From contig OY751490.1 in the NCBI GenBank assembly GCA_963565915.1, forward strand, positions 310,001 to 374,000: DNA of 64,000 nt. Direction: 5' to 3'. The position numbers were made by a program, and so were the translations under genes. Below, one piece after another: positions 19,691 to 29,370 of the stretch (positions are counted from its first letter, which is position 1; each line of letters starts with the position of its first letter). The notes below the pieces were generated by a model, which did no database searches, was not told where the DNA came from, and saw only the letters and a program-made list of their open reading frames with translations. Source of the DNA: Entoloma clypeatum (lineage: Eukaryota > Basidiomycota > Agaricomycetes > Agaricales > Entolomataceae).

Positions 19691-21045
19691 ATCCAGGTCC
19701 GATTTTCACTGGGGCTGAGCATCAAGCCGCGAGATCAGGGCGGGGTTCATCAGGTTTTGTTGACCACTTCAGGAAATTTCAGGGAGATCAGATCATTTCT
19801 AAGCAAGAAGAATTCACGTCAAACAGCAAAATGATATGCAAAGCATTGTAACACAGGTGTGTTGGACCAATGTTCCTCTCAGAAACATTGTGAACAAATG
19901 ATAATCTACAGTAGTATTTCTCAAGTTGGTAAATGATGTGACCATTGATTGGAAACATGTTATATAAGCACAAGCTCAGCCATCAATGTTTTCACAAGAC
20001 AAATCTTATGGAAATATTGAATAAGGTTATGATTTTTCATACAAGATTCCCATGGACCACATAGGGATAACATTCTGCATAAGATCTGTTTGTTTATTCT
20101 TTTTTTGTTCAAGGTTTGATTGCATGTGTGCTCAATGAATACACACCGATCAAAGTCTTTATGTTTTCTCCATGTTCTCATAAAGGCCCCATGGACAAAG
20201 AACACTCAATATAAACTTGCAATGAGCACAATATTGACTTATTGATCACATCAGAGTTATATAATAAATATGCCCATTGTGTTTGTCAGAAAAACAGGAA
20301 CACAAGTAGAACATTAATTATCTCAAGTGGAACATTTCTATACTAGGCTCACTGTGACTTTATATTTAGTGTTATTTGCCTATGCGATCATTGTGTACAT
20401 GGCGAGAACATGGAGAAAACATAAAGACTTTGATTGGTGTGTATTCATTGAGCACACATGCAATCAAACCTTGAACAAAAAAAGAATAAACAAACAGATC
20501 TTATGCAGAATGTTATCCCTATGTGTTTCATGGGAATCTTGTATGAAAAATCATAACTTTATTCAATATTTCCATAAGATTTGTCTTGTGAAAACATTGA
20601 TGGCTGAGCTTGTGCTTATATAACATGTTTCCAATCAATGGTCACATCATTTACCAACTTAAAAAATACTATATTAGATTATCATTTGTTCACAATGTTT
20701 CCAAGAGAGACATTGGTCCGACGCACATGTGTAAAGTTATCGTGTGCCATCTATTGTGCTCAGTCACATGTCATTGTTATATATTGTTTGTCTGCCAGTG
20801 TCAGTGCATCACTGATCGTGCACCAAACCAATCTATTGTGCTCAGCCCGGTTATGTCTGCCTGTTTGCTGGTCTTGCCTCACCTGCCATTCCTTGTTGTG
20901 CGCAAGCTATTGTGCTCAACTACTGGATTTCAATTTTGAGTTTATGAGATGTCAGTCTTTCCAGATGGTTCCCGCCAACTTTTTTGACAAACAATCTATC
21001 ATGCTCAGCAGTGATCCCCAGTCAAATTTGGACCTGGCTTGAACT
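19691..21045. mobile_element. Foldback-type element with long inverted arms
   Basis: Arms at 19854-20183 and 20400-20733 are inverted copies of each other at roughly 95 percent by eye (330 bp each), separated by a 216-bp AT-rich spacer. Outside the arms, border words CCAGGTCCGATTTTCACTGG (left) and a complementary CCCAGTCAAATTTGGACCTGG-type word (right, near 21015-21035) suggest the element spans about 19.69-21.04 kb. No transposase is encoded; the arm frames starting MCLYNMFPINGH are shadows of the repeat. A related partial copy abuts the NLR-like gene at 2755-2960. Confidence 0.6.
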
Positions 21046-21059
21046 TTATGTAAGTAACC

Positions 21060-21330
21060 CACTGCCACCAGTCCTTCCCTTGTCCAACGGCTGCTCCTCC
21101 TGCCCAATGGCTGTCCCTCATGTCCAATGACTGCCCCTCACCCCCAATGGCCGCCCCTCATGCCCAACGGCCGCTCCTCCTGCCCAACTGCCTCCCCTCA
21201 TTCTCAACGGCCTCCCCTCATGTCCAATGACCATCCATTGGACCCAACGGCCACTCCTTCTGGCCAATAACTGTCCCTTGTGTCCAACAACTGCCTGTCA
21301 CCCTTACAGCTACCCCTCGTGCCTGTTGAG
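21060..21330. repeat. Minisatellite, CCCAACGGCC/CCCCTCATG family
   Basis: About ten irregular 25-30 bp units of type CCCAATGGCCGCCCCTCATG. The complement is the same word as in the arrays at 17600-18190 and 59530-59900. Confidence 0.8.
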
Positions 21331-21434
21331 GTGACATGTGAGTCTGACGACTACATCCACAGGCCCGAACATGATACACACAAGGAGAGGTGATACAATA
21401 CCATCAAGACAAAGGAGCGATGCTGACTATTGAC

Positions 21435-21690
21435 CCACATGGGATCTCAAGAGAACAAGCTACCGAATACAAAGAAAAGTAGGCTACTTATATATGTAAA
21501 TACCATAAGGCATAAATGAGGTGCACAGTAAATAAAACTTGTTCTAGAATAACATGTGTCTAACATGAGGTAGGATAAGATAAAGGTTTCAGATAAGATA
21601 GGATAAGATCAAGAGATAGAATAAGATGAGATAAGATAAAAAAAAAGATAAGATAAAGATCAGATAGGATAAGATAAGAGCGATCATAAC
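21435..21690 (+). repeat. Left arm of an inverted repeat, with GATAAGATA tract
   Basis: About 21435-21505 (CTCAAGAGAACAAGCTA, CTACTTATATATGTAAATAC) is inverted at about 23083-23150. It is followed at 21573-21682 by an irregular GATAAGATA array whose complement (CTTATCTTATCT) lies inside the right arm at 22965-23010. Confidence 0.7.
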
Positions 21691-21885
21691 AGTGCCCAAC
21701 ATCTGCCCCTCGTGCCCAACGACCTGCGTGGTGAGGTGAAATCCCTGCGCGATGGGTTTGTTTTTTGTGCAGAAATAACACCATAGATTTTCCCTGATAT
21801 AACTGCCCATTCACCACACCTCCTGCTCGACATCTTGATGTTGTAGTATCTATTCTAAATGCCCACTTTTATTGAGTATGCCCTA

Positions 21886-22965
21886 TTATACATCATCATT
21901 GTGGTTACCATATTCTACACAGTGTTCACTAGTAATGACCTCATCGCCTTCCATGGCCATCATACTGTAACTAAAAGCCCCCACTTTCCATGAATGCATA
22001 TAACAAGAGAACACCCACAGTTTGTTTAGCAATGGAAGTTGAGATTTTATGTGATTGATATATGTCATATCACCATCCCAGTCTAAATCCAACTGAAAGC
22101 ATGGGTACCTGAGTGACACCAGCTGAGGAATCTGCTTTTTCTTGTTGCTATTCAATCTACCTGTGCTCATGGTGTCTTCTGATCCTGTGCAGCCACACTC
22201 CTGATCTGAAACAGCCCACGGGACACAGAGGGTCTCTAATTTGGGCAGTTCATGCACCAGTTCAACAATGTCATCGAACATAATCTCAGTTGAAGGTGAG
22301 ATCCAACTTGCCATTCCTCCCCCCACTGATAAACTTTCTAAGTTACTTGCCACTGCGAAATTCTTGAGAAAATCCGCTGGGAAATGCATATTGAGAATTG
22401 GGTTGAGAGCAAGTGTTTGAAGATTTGATCCGGCGACAGATGCAACCATGGGCATCACAAGTCCATAACTGCTGTGTGTGACTTGGTTTGGATTGACCCA
22501 CACTGTGACCTCGTCCACCATCAAGCTGGATTCAATGTTGTTATCGATGGATATGTCTTGAAGTGGATACACTAATTCCCACCCTGCAGCAAGACACTTG
22601 ACTTTGCCCAAGAAGTGCTGGAAGTCCTGTAGCATCCAATAATCCCATGTTCCCAGATGAAGTGTCTTGGGTTGTACTGTGGAAGAGAGGGCCTGGATGC
22701 AGTGTGTGATATTTCTGATTGACCCCATAAATTTGAAGAAGGACACATTTGAAGGTGCCACAGAAAATTGATGTGTGTGAGTATCATCGAGAATTATCTC
22801 TTCCTTGATTGTGATGGAAATGGATTCAAGAGAGCTATTGTGGTTTAATCGGCTGAGCAAGAATGGTTGCATGCATCGTGGATATTGAATGAAGTCCTCT
22901 TCAAAATTACACCTGTCACATACATCCTTGGTCCATGTTGTTATGATCATATTTTCACTTTTCAC
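21886..22965 (-). pseudogene. F-box/LRR-like protein, LRR half (359-codon frame)
   Basis: The frame starts at MKSENMIITTW and has LRR-like segments: NLQTLALNPILNM and NLESLSVGGG near residues 180-215, LPKLETLCVPW near 240, and IPQLVSLRYP near 280. It is the 3' part of a gene whose 5' parts are at 23115-23466 and, beyond Copia C, at 55511-55830. Basidiomycetes carry large families of such F-box proteins, thought to be substrate adaptors of SCF ubiquitin ligases. The family is inferred from layout; no single residue proves it. The inverted repeat with the GATAA tract sits between this part and the next exon. The frame itself is intact. Confidence 0.55.
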
Positions 22966-23150
22966 TTTATCTTATCTCAATCTTATCTACATCTTATCGT
23001 ACATGAGGACATCTTATCATTATCACACAGCAGGATGCGCAGGATCTGGAGTTGCACAGCATGACACTGCCTCAATACAGCCTCATGGTATTTACATATA
23101 TAAGTAGGGTACTTTCACTTGTATTTGATAGCTTGTTCTCTTGAGATTCC
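22960..23150 (-). repeat. Right arm of the inverted repeat
   Basis: Complement of 21435-21690: CTTATCT-rich tract (22965-23010), then GGTATTTACATATATAAGTAG and TAGCTTGTTCTCTTGAG (23090-23150). The two arms bracket the LRR frame, so this may be a mobile unit, or an insertion into the F-box gene plus an inverted copy. Confidence 0.65.
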
Positions 23151-23466
23151 CGCTGGGTCTCTTGGCAATACAGCACTCTTATCATCTTTCCACGTTTTTC
23201 CTCTAAGTTCAAAAGTTTGGGCTCGTGACGTCGTTAGACTTAGCATTGCCTCAACACATGTTACATGTCGGAGATTGGCAAAAATATGAGTAAAGCTGCT
23301 CCTGGCCTGTAGTTTGTCTCCATCAATGAGCATACTGAATAGCTGTGGTGTCATGATCAATTGAGTTGTGTCGCATACTTCAGGATGATGAGATGACTCC
23401 GATCTTGAGGTATTTCATGCGGCATGCATAGATCAAATACCGCTCATACTCACCTTCTGAAATAGT
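23115..23466 (-). pseudogene. F-box/LRR-like gene, middle segment next to Copia C
   Basis: Read from 23466: ISEGEYERYLIYACRMKYLKI, the RPLTPSDW..F..YARRVRSL-like block of basidiomycete F-box proteins, then a shift of one frame into MTPQLFSMLIDGDKL...FANLRHVTC, the usual PNLRHL block. It ends IKYK-stop inside the inverted repeat. Copia C is inserted at 23466/23467, with TSD ATAGT at 23462-23466. Confidence 0.6.
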
Positions 23467-23810
23467 TAATGATATAACCAACGTAGGCAGCCCAAAGGGC
23501 GCTCAAGACATAGCGGTATGAAGGCATAATGGAAGCTCTACTAACCTGGTAAAGAGTAACTATAAATCTAGAAGCTATACTAGCCGTTAGTTAACTCAGA
23601 GAACTGGAGTGTTCAAGAAGTTAGGATTTATTGTACTAAATACATGGGTATTTATACTAATCCAATATGCGCACGGACCATGTACAAACAATGTATAAAC
23701 AAGTCATACGTCCGTGGTTATACCATAAACTCACATATATGGTAATAGTGACTTATAGTCACTTCCTGTGACAAGCACATGGTGCAACATATCTGGTGAT
23801 ATGTTCAACA
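23467..23810 (-). repeat. 3' LTR of Copia C
   Basis: On the minus strand it begins TGTTGAACATATC and ends ATCATTA. It is preceded by the polypurine tract TGAGGGGGAG (23811-23820). It contains MPSYRYVLSALWAAY coding sequence, the same start as the extra leader frame at the 5' end. Confidence 0.95.
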
Positions 23811-23817
23811 CTCCCCC

Positions 23818-24290
23818 TCACTTAGAATCCTGGGTAGGTTTCATAAGTGGAGTATAAGGCTCTTTAAACTCCATCCGGAGTAGAGCACGGAATTTCTCAA
23901 ATTCCTGGCGACCAAGTGGCTTGGTAAACATATCAGCCGGATTTTCAGTTCCCAGAACGAACCGTGGTTCGATCAATCCATTTTGAACTCTATCGCAAAT
24001 AGCAAAGTGATGGATTGCTATATGTTTGGTTCTGCCCTCAGTGACTGGGTTTTGCACATTGAAAATCGCACCTTGGTTATCTACATGGAATGGCATTTTG
24101 GTAATGTCCTGTAGTCCAAGCTCTTTGAAGAGATGAGTAACCCATTCGCACTCCCACAAACATTCACTGGCAGCAACCATTTCCACCTCAGTGGACGAAT
24201 GTGCCACTGTCTTTTGCTTGCGACTTTTCCAAAGAACAAGTCCTCCTGCAAGCTTAAGGTTTTGGATCGACCATCATAAACTATAGAATA
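23818..24290 (-). pseudogene. Copia C RNase H, deleted
   Basis: C-terminal RNase H: SSTEVEMVAASECLWE, VDNQGAIFN, NPADMFTKPLGRQEF, stop 23818. The front (the TDSDW and STTGY blocks) is missing: after IVYDGRSK the frame goes through an unrelated-looking stretch and shifts before AHSSTEVE, so about 35 codons including the first catalytic acid are lost. Confidence 0.88.
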
Positions 24291-25301
24291 GTCTTGAGTA
24301 CCAACAAGATATCTGATAATCTGCAGAGCATATTTCTCATGTTCTTTGGAAGGGTTTGCAGACATTTGTGACATTTTCGCAACTGCAAAGGCAATGTCCG
24401 GTCTCGTTCCAATGGACAAGTACAACAATGATCCTATGATCATTTGATATCTTGTTTTGAGTGTGGGATCCACCTCCCCCTCATTTGGTGCAGGGTAATA
24501 ACCCTTTGGGAGTGGAGTGTCAGCAGCCTTTGCATTTTCTAAGCCAAAGCACTTAATGATCTTCTTCAGGTATTCTGACTGATCGATTGTTATGATCTGC
24601 CCTTTCGAGTCTTGTTGTATCCTCATACGTAAGAACTCTTTAGCAATATCAAGATCACGACTTTCCCATTTATTTTTGAAGTCAGATTTGATCTTGCAAA
24701 CAAGATCTGGGTTCGATCCCATGAACAGGCTATCATCAATGTAGATCAAGGCAATTATCAAATCACCTGATTGTTTGTTGTGGTAAACAAAGACGCCTGA
24801 ATTGGTTGTACATCAAGTAAAACCTAGCTTCTCCATTGATGCATTGAGTGCAATCCACCATGCTCTCGCAGCCTGTTTTAGGCCATAGAGTGCTTTTAAT
24901 AAATGGATGACTTTCTGTTCTTGGCCTTTGACAACAAAGCCTTCGGGTTGATTCATGTAGATTTTCTCATCGAGCTCTCCATAGAGAAAGGCTGATTTGA
25001 CATCTACTCCTTCAATCACCCATCCTTCAAGCACAGCTATGGCGAAGAGGATTTGGATAGTTTCGAAATATATCACAGGTGAGAAGATCTCATCAAAATT
25101 GATACCCTCGATTTGTGAGAAACCCTTGGCAACGAGTCGTGCCTTCTTTCGTCCATCAGTTTTGATGTTGAATACCCATTGATTTCTGATGGTTTTATGA
25201 CCTTTAGGTAGGTCAACCAACTTAAAGACATTGCGCTTCCGGAGGGCTTCTAGTTCCTCACGGCATGCTGCTTTCCATTCAAGCTTTTCCTTTTCAGGTA
25301 G
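24210..25301 (-). pseudogene. Copia C reverse transcriptase
   Basis: Contains NQWVFNIKTDGRKKARLVAK, VDVKSAFLYGEL, ALYGLKQAARAWW and catalytic YIDD (IALIYIDDSLFMG, near 24730-24760), then PLPKGYYP and IGSLLYLSIGTRPDI. It is cut by TGA at 24810-24812 between LGFT and the following Cys, and separated from the upstream linker by TAG at 25302. The active-site motif survives, but the product would be broken. Confidence 0.9.
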
Positions 25302-26120
25302 CTAATTTATGTCCTTCATTTGCCAAGACTTTGGGTCTTGTGTAATTTTGTCATATGCAGGGATTGCCTTAGATAGCAAGTGCACAAGCATTTGTGACTG
25401 TCCTCCCCCTTCCCTAATATAGAGTAATTCCTCCATATTTACATCCAAATTTGGATTGGAATTGTTCTGATACATCTGAGGATCAGCGGAGCTAGTTGAT
25501 GGATCAGTGCCAGATTGCTGGGTTCTGGTCTCCAATCGGGGTTTATAGGCGTATCGCTGTGAATCCTCCTGAACGGTTCTGCTCCAATCATGCTGATTTT
25601 GACGCAAGGCCTCAGCCGGGTCATTCCCATAAACATTTCCAGGACGCTGGGGTATAACCCGAGTACGACGAGGACGATCAGTCTGTGGGCGATAATCACC
25701 TGGTAAGGTATGATCATTGTTAGGTGCGTCTACACGCACACGTTTCCCTGGATTGCGAGTCTGGGAAACCCACTGCCGATTCTCAGCGTTGTCCTGTCTG
25801 TTTGTTCCATCAGAAGTCTGACTGGAACCTTCGGGGAGCTGACCAGTTTGGTTGCTATTTGTATCAGGGAGGTTATGATTGTCATCATGAGTTCCTGGAT
25901 TAGATGGGTAATGTGAACTGCCAGGACCATGTGCATCATTGTCTTCTGAATGGAAATTGTCAGTTGGTAAATCAGACGGGCCATCATGTCCATTTACATC
26001 ATCGTTTCCCATATTGTCTGATGTTGGATCATGGTACTGTGTTATCAAAGGTATTTTGTTCAAAGTAGAACATTTTGGGAACAGCTGTTCATCGAACATA
26101 GCTGTGACACCTATGAAGAC
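25302..26120 (-). pseudogene. Copia C linker between integrase and RT
   Basis: Begins VVFIGVTAMFDEQLFPKC, the standard end of the integrase region, followed by about 200 residues rich in Asp, Asn, His and Pro with no fixed fold, as in other Copia elements, and ends WQMKDIN before TAG. The frame upstream of 26137 in a plain translation (poly-Lys) is the poly(A) tail of the nested retroposon. Confidence 0.85.
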
Positions 26121-26417
26121 CACATTATTTGCCATCTTTTTTTTTTTTTTTTTTTTTTGGGTCAACATTTTATATACCGGTGCCGTCAGGCAGTCCGGTC
26201 GCCTACTACTACAAGTCGGCAGTAAAGAGTTTAACGTGCGTGTGAACTAGCACAGAAGTGTCCAAAAAACATAAAAGACGATGCAGCAATAAGACGCAGA
26301 CCACAAAAGATAGAGGAAAGCGTACACCAAAAGAAACATGATATGTAGCGAAAGCGACATACATGCAGCTGGATACTCCCTGAGGGGGGTATGACTCTAA
26401 GCATCCCCATGACCAGC

Positions 26418-27254
26418 TCACACCTCCCCATCATCGTGGCCGTGGCCTGAAGCAGGGGCTTTCCGATCGGTACCGGTTTCCCCGGTCAAGGGACGTACAT
26501 GGAGGTTGAGGCCGGGTGCCTCGCCTCTTGAATATCGGGTCATGATCCATCCCTGGTCAAAACGGTGCTGCCAGAACTGACAGCGAGGAGAGTTGGCGGC
26601 ATGAGGTTTGCCGCAGTTCTTGCAAAGTGCGTTGTGAGGGCATGGAGCCCCCTCGGCAGTGGGAGGAACGGGTGGGTTTGAGTCAGGATGGCCCTTGCAA
26701 CAGGAGGCAAGAGAACGGTGGTTTTCTTTGCAGTGAGGTCCCTTGCAGATAGGGCAGAAAACGCGTGTGGAGTTGCAGAAGTTTGTGTTGTGATCCCACG
26801 ACCAGCAGCGAGTGCAGAGAGGCATTCCAATCTTCATGGAGGCCTTTCGAAAGAAGCAGACCGCTGTACCCAGGTTGAGGGAGCGGTTGACAAATGTCTT
26901 CATCTGGGATCCAGTTTGGGAGTCCCAGATGTCGAAGTAGATGGTGCATGTGTCTGCATGCCTAGAATCACAGACGATGCGAGGCGGGGCAGCAAGGCGG
27001 ATACTGTCCTTGAAGACAGAGGAGCGGAGGGCGCTTTCGGCATCCTTGGAGGTGATTGGGTTGCCGCCACGATAGAACGGGACCCCAATGAGTTTGCAGA
27101 ACGATCGAGATGAGGGAACCTCGCATCGAACTGTGGATCCTTCGGGAACGACGGAGTGAACGAAGGTCTCCAACCTGGAGAGGTCGGAGGAGGAGGGAAC
27201 GCTGGTCGTGGTGAGGCAGAGCCCACCGTACACCAGGCGGAAGGATTTGACCAT
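26418..27254 (-). CDS. LINE ORF1-type protein with three zinc knuckles (278 aa)
   Basis: First ATG at 27254 (MVKSFRLVYGGL); the frame is open a further 39 codons upstream without ATG. The N-terminal half has RRM/gag-like blocks (FVHSVVPEGSTVRCEVPSS, KLIGVPF). The C-terminal part carries CCHC-type knuckles: CTRCWSWDHNTNFC, CPICKGPHCKENH and CKNCGKPHAANSPRC. Such proteins bind element RNA and form the ribonucleoprotein of Tad1/I-clade LINEs in fungi. The frame has no stop, so the protein could be made; whether it helps its own or another element is unknown. The 3' untranslated part is 260 bases. Confidence 0.85.
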   Translation of the reverse strand: MVKSFRLVYGGLCLTTTSVPSSSDLSRLETFVHSVVPEGSTVRCEVPSSRSFCKLIGVPFYRGGNPITSKDAESALRSSVFKDSIRLAAPPRIVCDSRHADTCTIYFDIWDSQTGSQMKTFVNRSLNLGTAVCFFRKASMKIGMPLCTRCWSWDHNTNFCNSTRVFCPICKGPHCKENHRSLASCCKGHPDSNPPVPPTAEGAPCPHNALCKNCGKPHAANSPRCQFWQHRFDQGWIMTRYSRGEAPGLNLHVRPLTGETGTDRKAPASGHGHDDGEV

Positions 27255-27369
27255 GATTGAGCTCTGGAAGGAGTCAACATGGCGAGAGATGCGTGTAGCC
27301 AGTGGGAGAAGGTCTATCACAAGATTTAGGGCCCCCCTTGCGGGGGACCCTAGTATGTCACGGTTGGTC

Positions 27370-28250
27370 ACCGAGGGGGTGATACCCTCGGACTTATCCC
27401 AAGCTCGCCCATCCCGGAATCAACTTAGATTCGAACCTGAGCTTATTAATCTCAGGTGGACCGACAGAGGATTTAGTACTCTCGAGCCGGATCAGGGGAT
27501 TGCCCTGGGCCGCTACAGCCCACTGCCCAACTTCGCCCGGACAGTTTCCCGTTGTCAGGCAGATGGTTCGCTGATGCCGATTGGCATGGATCCCCATTTG
27601 TCCCAACTCTCTGTCTTGCCACAGGGTCAACCGGTTGTGCGCTTTCAGGCCTAGGCCCTACTACCGGAGTTATTGTTACATGCCCATGACTAACGACCAG
27701 CTTGACCCTAGAGGTCGATTATCAGATCTTGCCATTGTCCCCCGAAAGTTATTTATAGCAAGACCCGATCCGACACCCAGGGGAGTCCGACTGGGGGAGG
27801 TGACCTGATGAGCAACCCAGCTGAGACTGGTATCTTGCAACCGTCTCTTGGCATCACTCTTGGCTTGTTATTACCCTAATACCTCCTCTAACCGTCCCTT
27901 ATCCTTTCGGTCCCTTTTGGGCAATGCCCCTAATCACTGGGTCACCACTTAAGGCATTACCAGCAACTTCGGAACTCGCCGGCACGCCGGCTACTTGGGG
28001 GCTTAGTCATCATACTGGGGTGGTTTTTTAGACTGGTTCTCATCCAGGGTCTCCCAAAGTCAGCAATCATGTGACCTATTGCCATCGGCGCCGGTAATCC
28101 AGCGGCTGCCCAACTTTACTAAGGTCGGACCAATGTTATGTGGTAACACGTTCCATCATGTGATATTATGTAACGACACATGACTACTCTGTGCACCCCC
28201 AACTTTGTGCTATCATAGGAGACATTCCCACGATAGGCTTACCAGGTATT
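27370..28250 (-). other. 5' body of the retroposon between tRNA-like head and ORF1
   Basis: About 880 bases without a long frame. A second box-B-like word, GGTTCGAATCT, lies on the minus strand near 27425-27436, preceded by a hairpin (CCTGAG...CTCAGG, 27438-27458). Together they look like a second tRNA-like module. Confidence 0.5.
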
Positions 28251-28338
28251 GGGATCAGCCGGATTCGAACTGGCGACCTTTCCCTAGGCAGCACTAGCCT
28301 AAGATGCATACAGCATGACCATTACACCAGACTGCCGC
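28251..28338 (-). tRNA. tRNA-like head (Pol III promoter) of the retroposon
   Basis: On the minus strand: A-box-like TGGTGTAATGGTC (10 bases in), a 7-bp stem with TAGTGCT loop in the anticodon-arm position (CTTAGGC/GCCTAGG), and box B AGTTCGAATCC within a mostly paired T arm. The acceptor ends do not pair and there is no proper U33, so it is a tRNA-derived promoter, not a working tRNA. It starts at the exact 5' end of the element. Confidence 0.7.
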
Positions 28339-28342
28339 TCAC

Positions 28343-28552
28343 ATTATTTGCCATCCGCATAAACCGGTAACCTTTAGTTCCAGTTTTAAATCCAATGAAA
28401 ATCATCAGCTCAGATTTAGCGGTGGTAGTGCAAACTTCTTTTGGAAGAAAGACGTAAGCACCACATCCAAAAACGTGTAGGTTTGACACATCAGGCTTTT
28501 CCTTTTTAAGGGATTCATACGGAGTAAGCCAACCGTGTCTTTTCAATGGAGT
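28343..28552 (-). pseudogene. Copia C integrase C-terminus
   Basis: After TGA at 28553 (LYN-stop-TPLKRHG; the family has Arg, so CGA to TGA) it reads TPYESLKKEKPDVSNLHVFGC, then FIGFKTGTKGYRFMRMANNV, and is cut by the retroposon at its TSD. Confidence 0.88.
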
Positions 28553-29368
28553 TCAGTTATACAAGTGAAGTGCATGTTCTACCGCAAATTGAATCCATAT
28601 TTCGGGTAGGCAAGCATCATGCAACATAGCAAGTGCTTTATCCATTAGAGTTCTGTTGAAATGCTCTGCACGACTGTTTTGTTGTGGTTGGTGTGGCACA
28701 GTAACTTCACCCTGGATTCCCATCTCACCCATATCTGCTTGGAAAGGTATGAATTCACCGCCGCCATCAAAATGCCAAGTTTTGATTGTCGTATTGAACT
28801 GGTTTTTAACCATGGCATTGAAATCTCGAAGTGCAGAGTGTGCATCGGATTTTAGTCTCAATAAAGAGATCCAGGCATGTGACGTGTAGTCATCAACAAA
28901 GCTGATATAGTAATTGTATTTGCCATATGTTGCCTTCTTGAATTGCTTTAAATTCGAATGGATTAGCTCAAGAGGTGCTTTAGCACATGTTTGAGATGGT
29001 GGGAAAGATTTTGAAGGCATCTTTCCAAGAGCGCATCCTTTGCAGGGTTGCTCAGTGGACAGTTTGTCCACTCCATTGAAACCTTTGACATGTTTAGAAG
29101 CATATCGTAGAACTTCATGTGAAGGGTGTCCGAATCGCTTGTGCCAGGTGTCATAGTCAACGGACTGTGAAACACTAAGACTAACCAAGTGTATTCATTC
29201 CTCTTTAATGATCATGGCATTCAGCCAATAAATCAATTCATTTGCCTTATGAGGATAACACATAAACAAAGGAAGACCTGAATTGGTCTTTAGCGTGATT
29301 GAACCGAATCATCCGCTAATTTCATTTCCTTGTTTAAGGATCTCGCCTACAGATAGAAGACGAACATC
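28553..29368 (-). pseudogene. Copia C integrase, catalytic D to N
   Basis: Zinc domain HKRFGHPSHE and CKGCALGK; core with FVDDYTSHAW, FDGGGEF and E in QNSRAEHFNRT. The first catalytic Asp (HSD in A, B1 and F) is Asn here (IHSNLKQF, near 28950), so the enzyme would be inactive. A TGA lies near 29193, and the frame before it (LPLFMCYPHKANELIYWLN) belongs to the protease-integrase junction next to Tc1-2. Confidence 0.88.
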
Positions 29369-29370
29369 TA

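Larger units (their letters stand above)
26137..28339 (-). mobile_element. tRNA-headed, ORF1-only poly(A) retroposon
   Basis: 2203 bp with a perfect 16-bp TSD (CACATTATTTGCCATC at 26121-26136 and 28340-28355) and a 22-base T run at 26137-26158, the poly(A) tail on the minus strand. It starts with a tRNA-like unit (28251-28338) and encodes one open ORF1-type zinc-knuckle protein, but no endonuclease or reverse transcriptase. It therefore resembles a SINE at the 5' end and a LINE at the 3' end, and must have been mobilised by another element's RT. It interrupts the end of the Copia C integrase region at MANNV. Confidence 0.9.

Noticed and set aside
19788..20939. Paired frames MCLYNMFPINGH on both strands
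   Set aside because: They are the two arms of the foldback repeat, not genes.
24081..26168. Frame starting with a poly-Lys stretch at 26168
   Set aside because: The Lys run is the poly(A) tail of the nested retroposon; the Copia C coding begins at VVFIGV.
26137..28339. Complete LINE
   Set aside because: I looked for an endonuclease or RT signature (for example a FADD/YADD-type block) on both strands and found none; only ORF1 is present.
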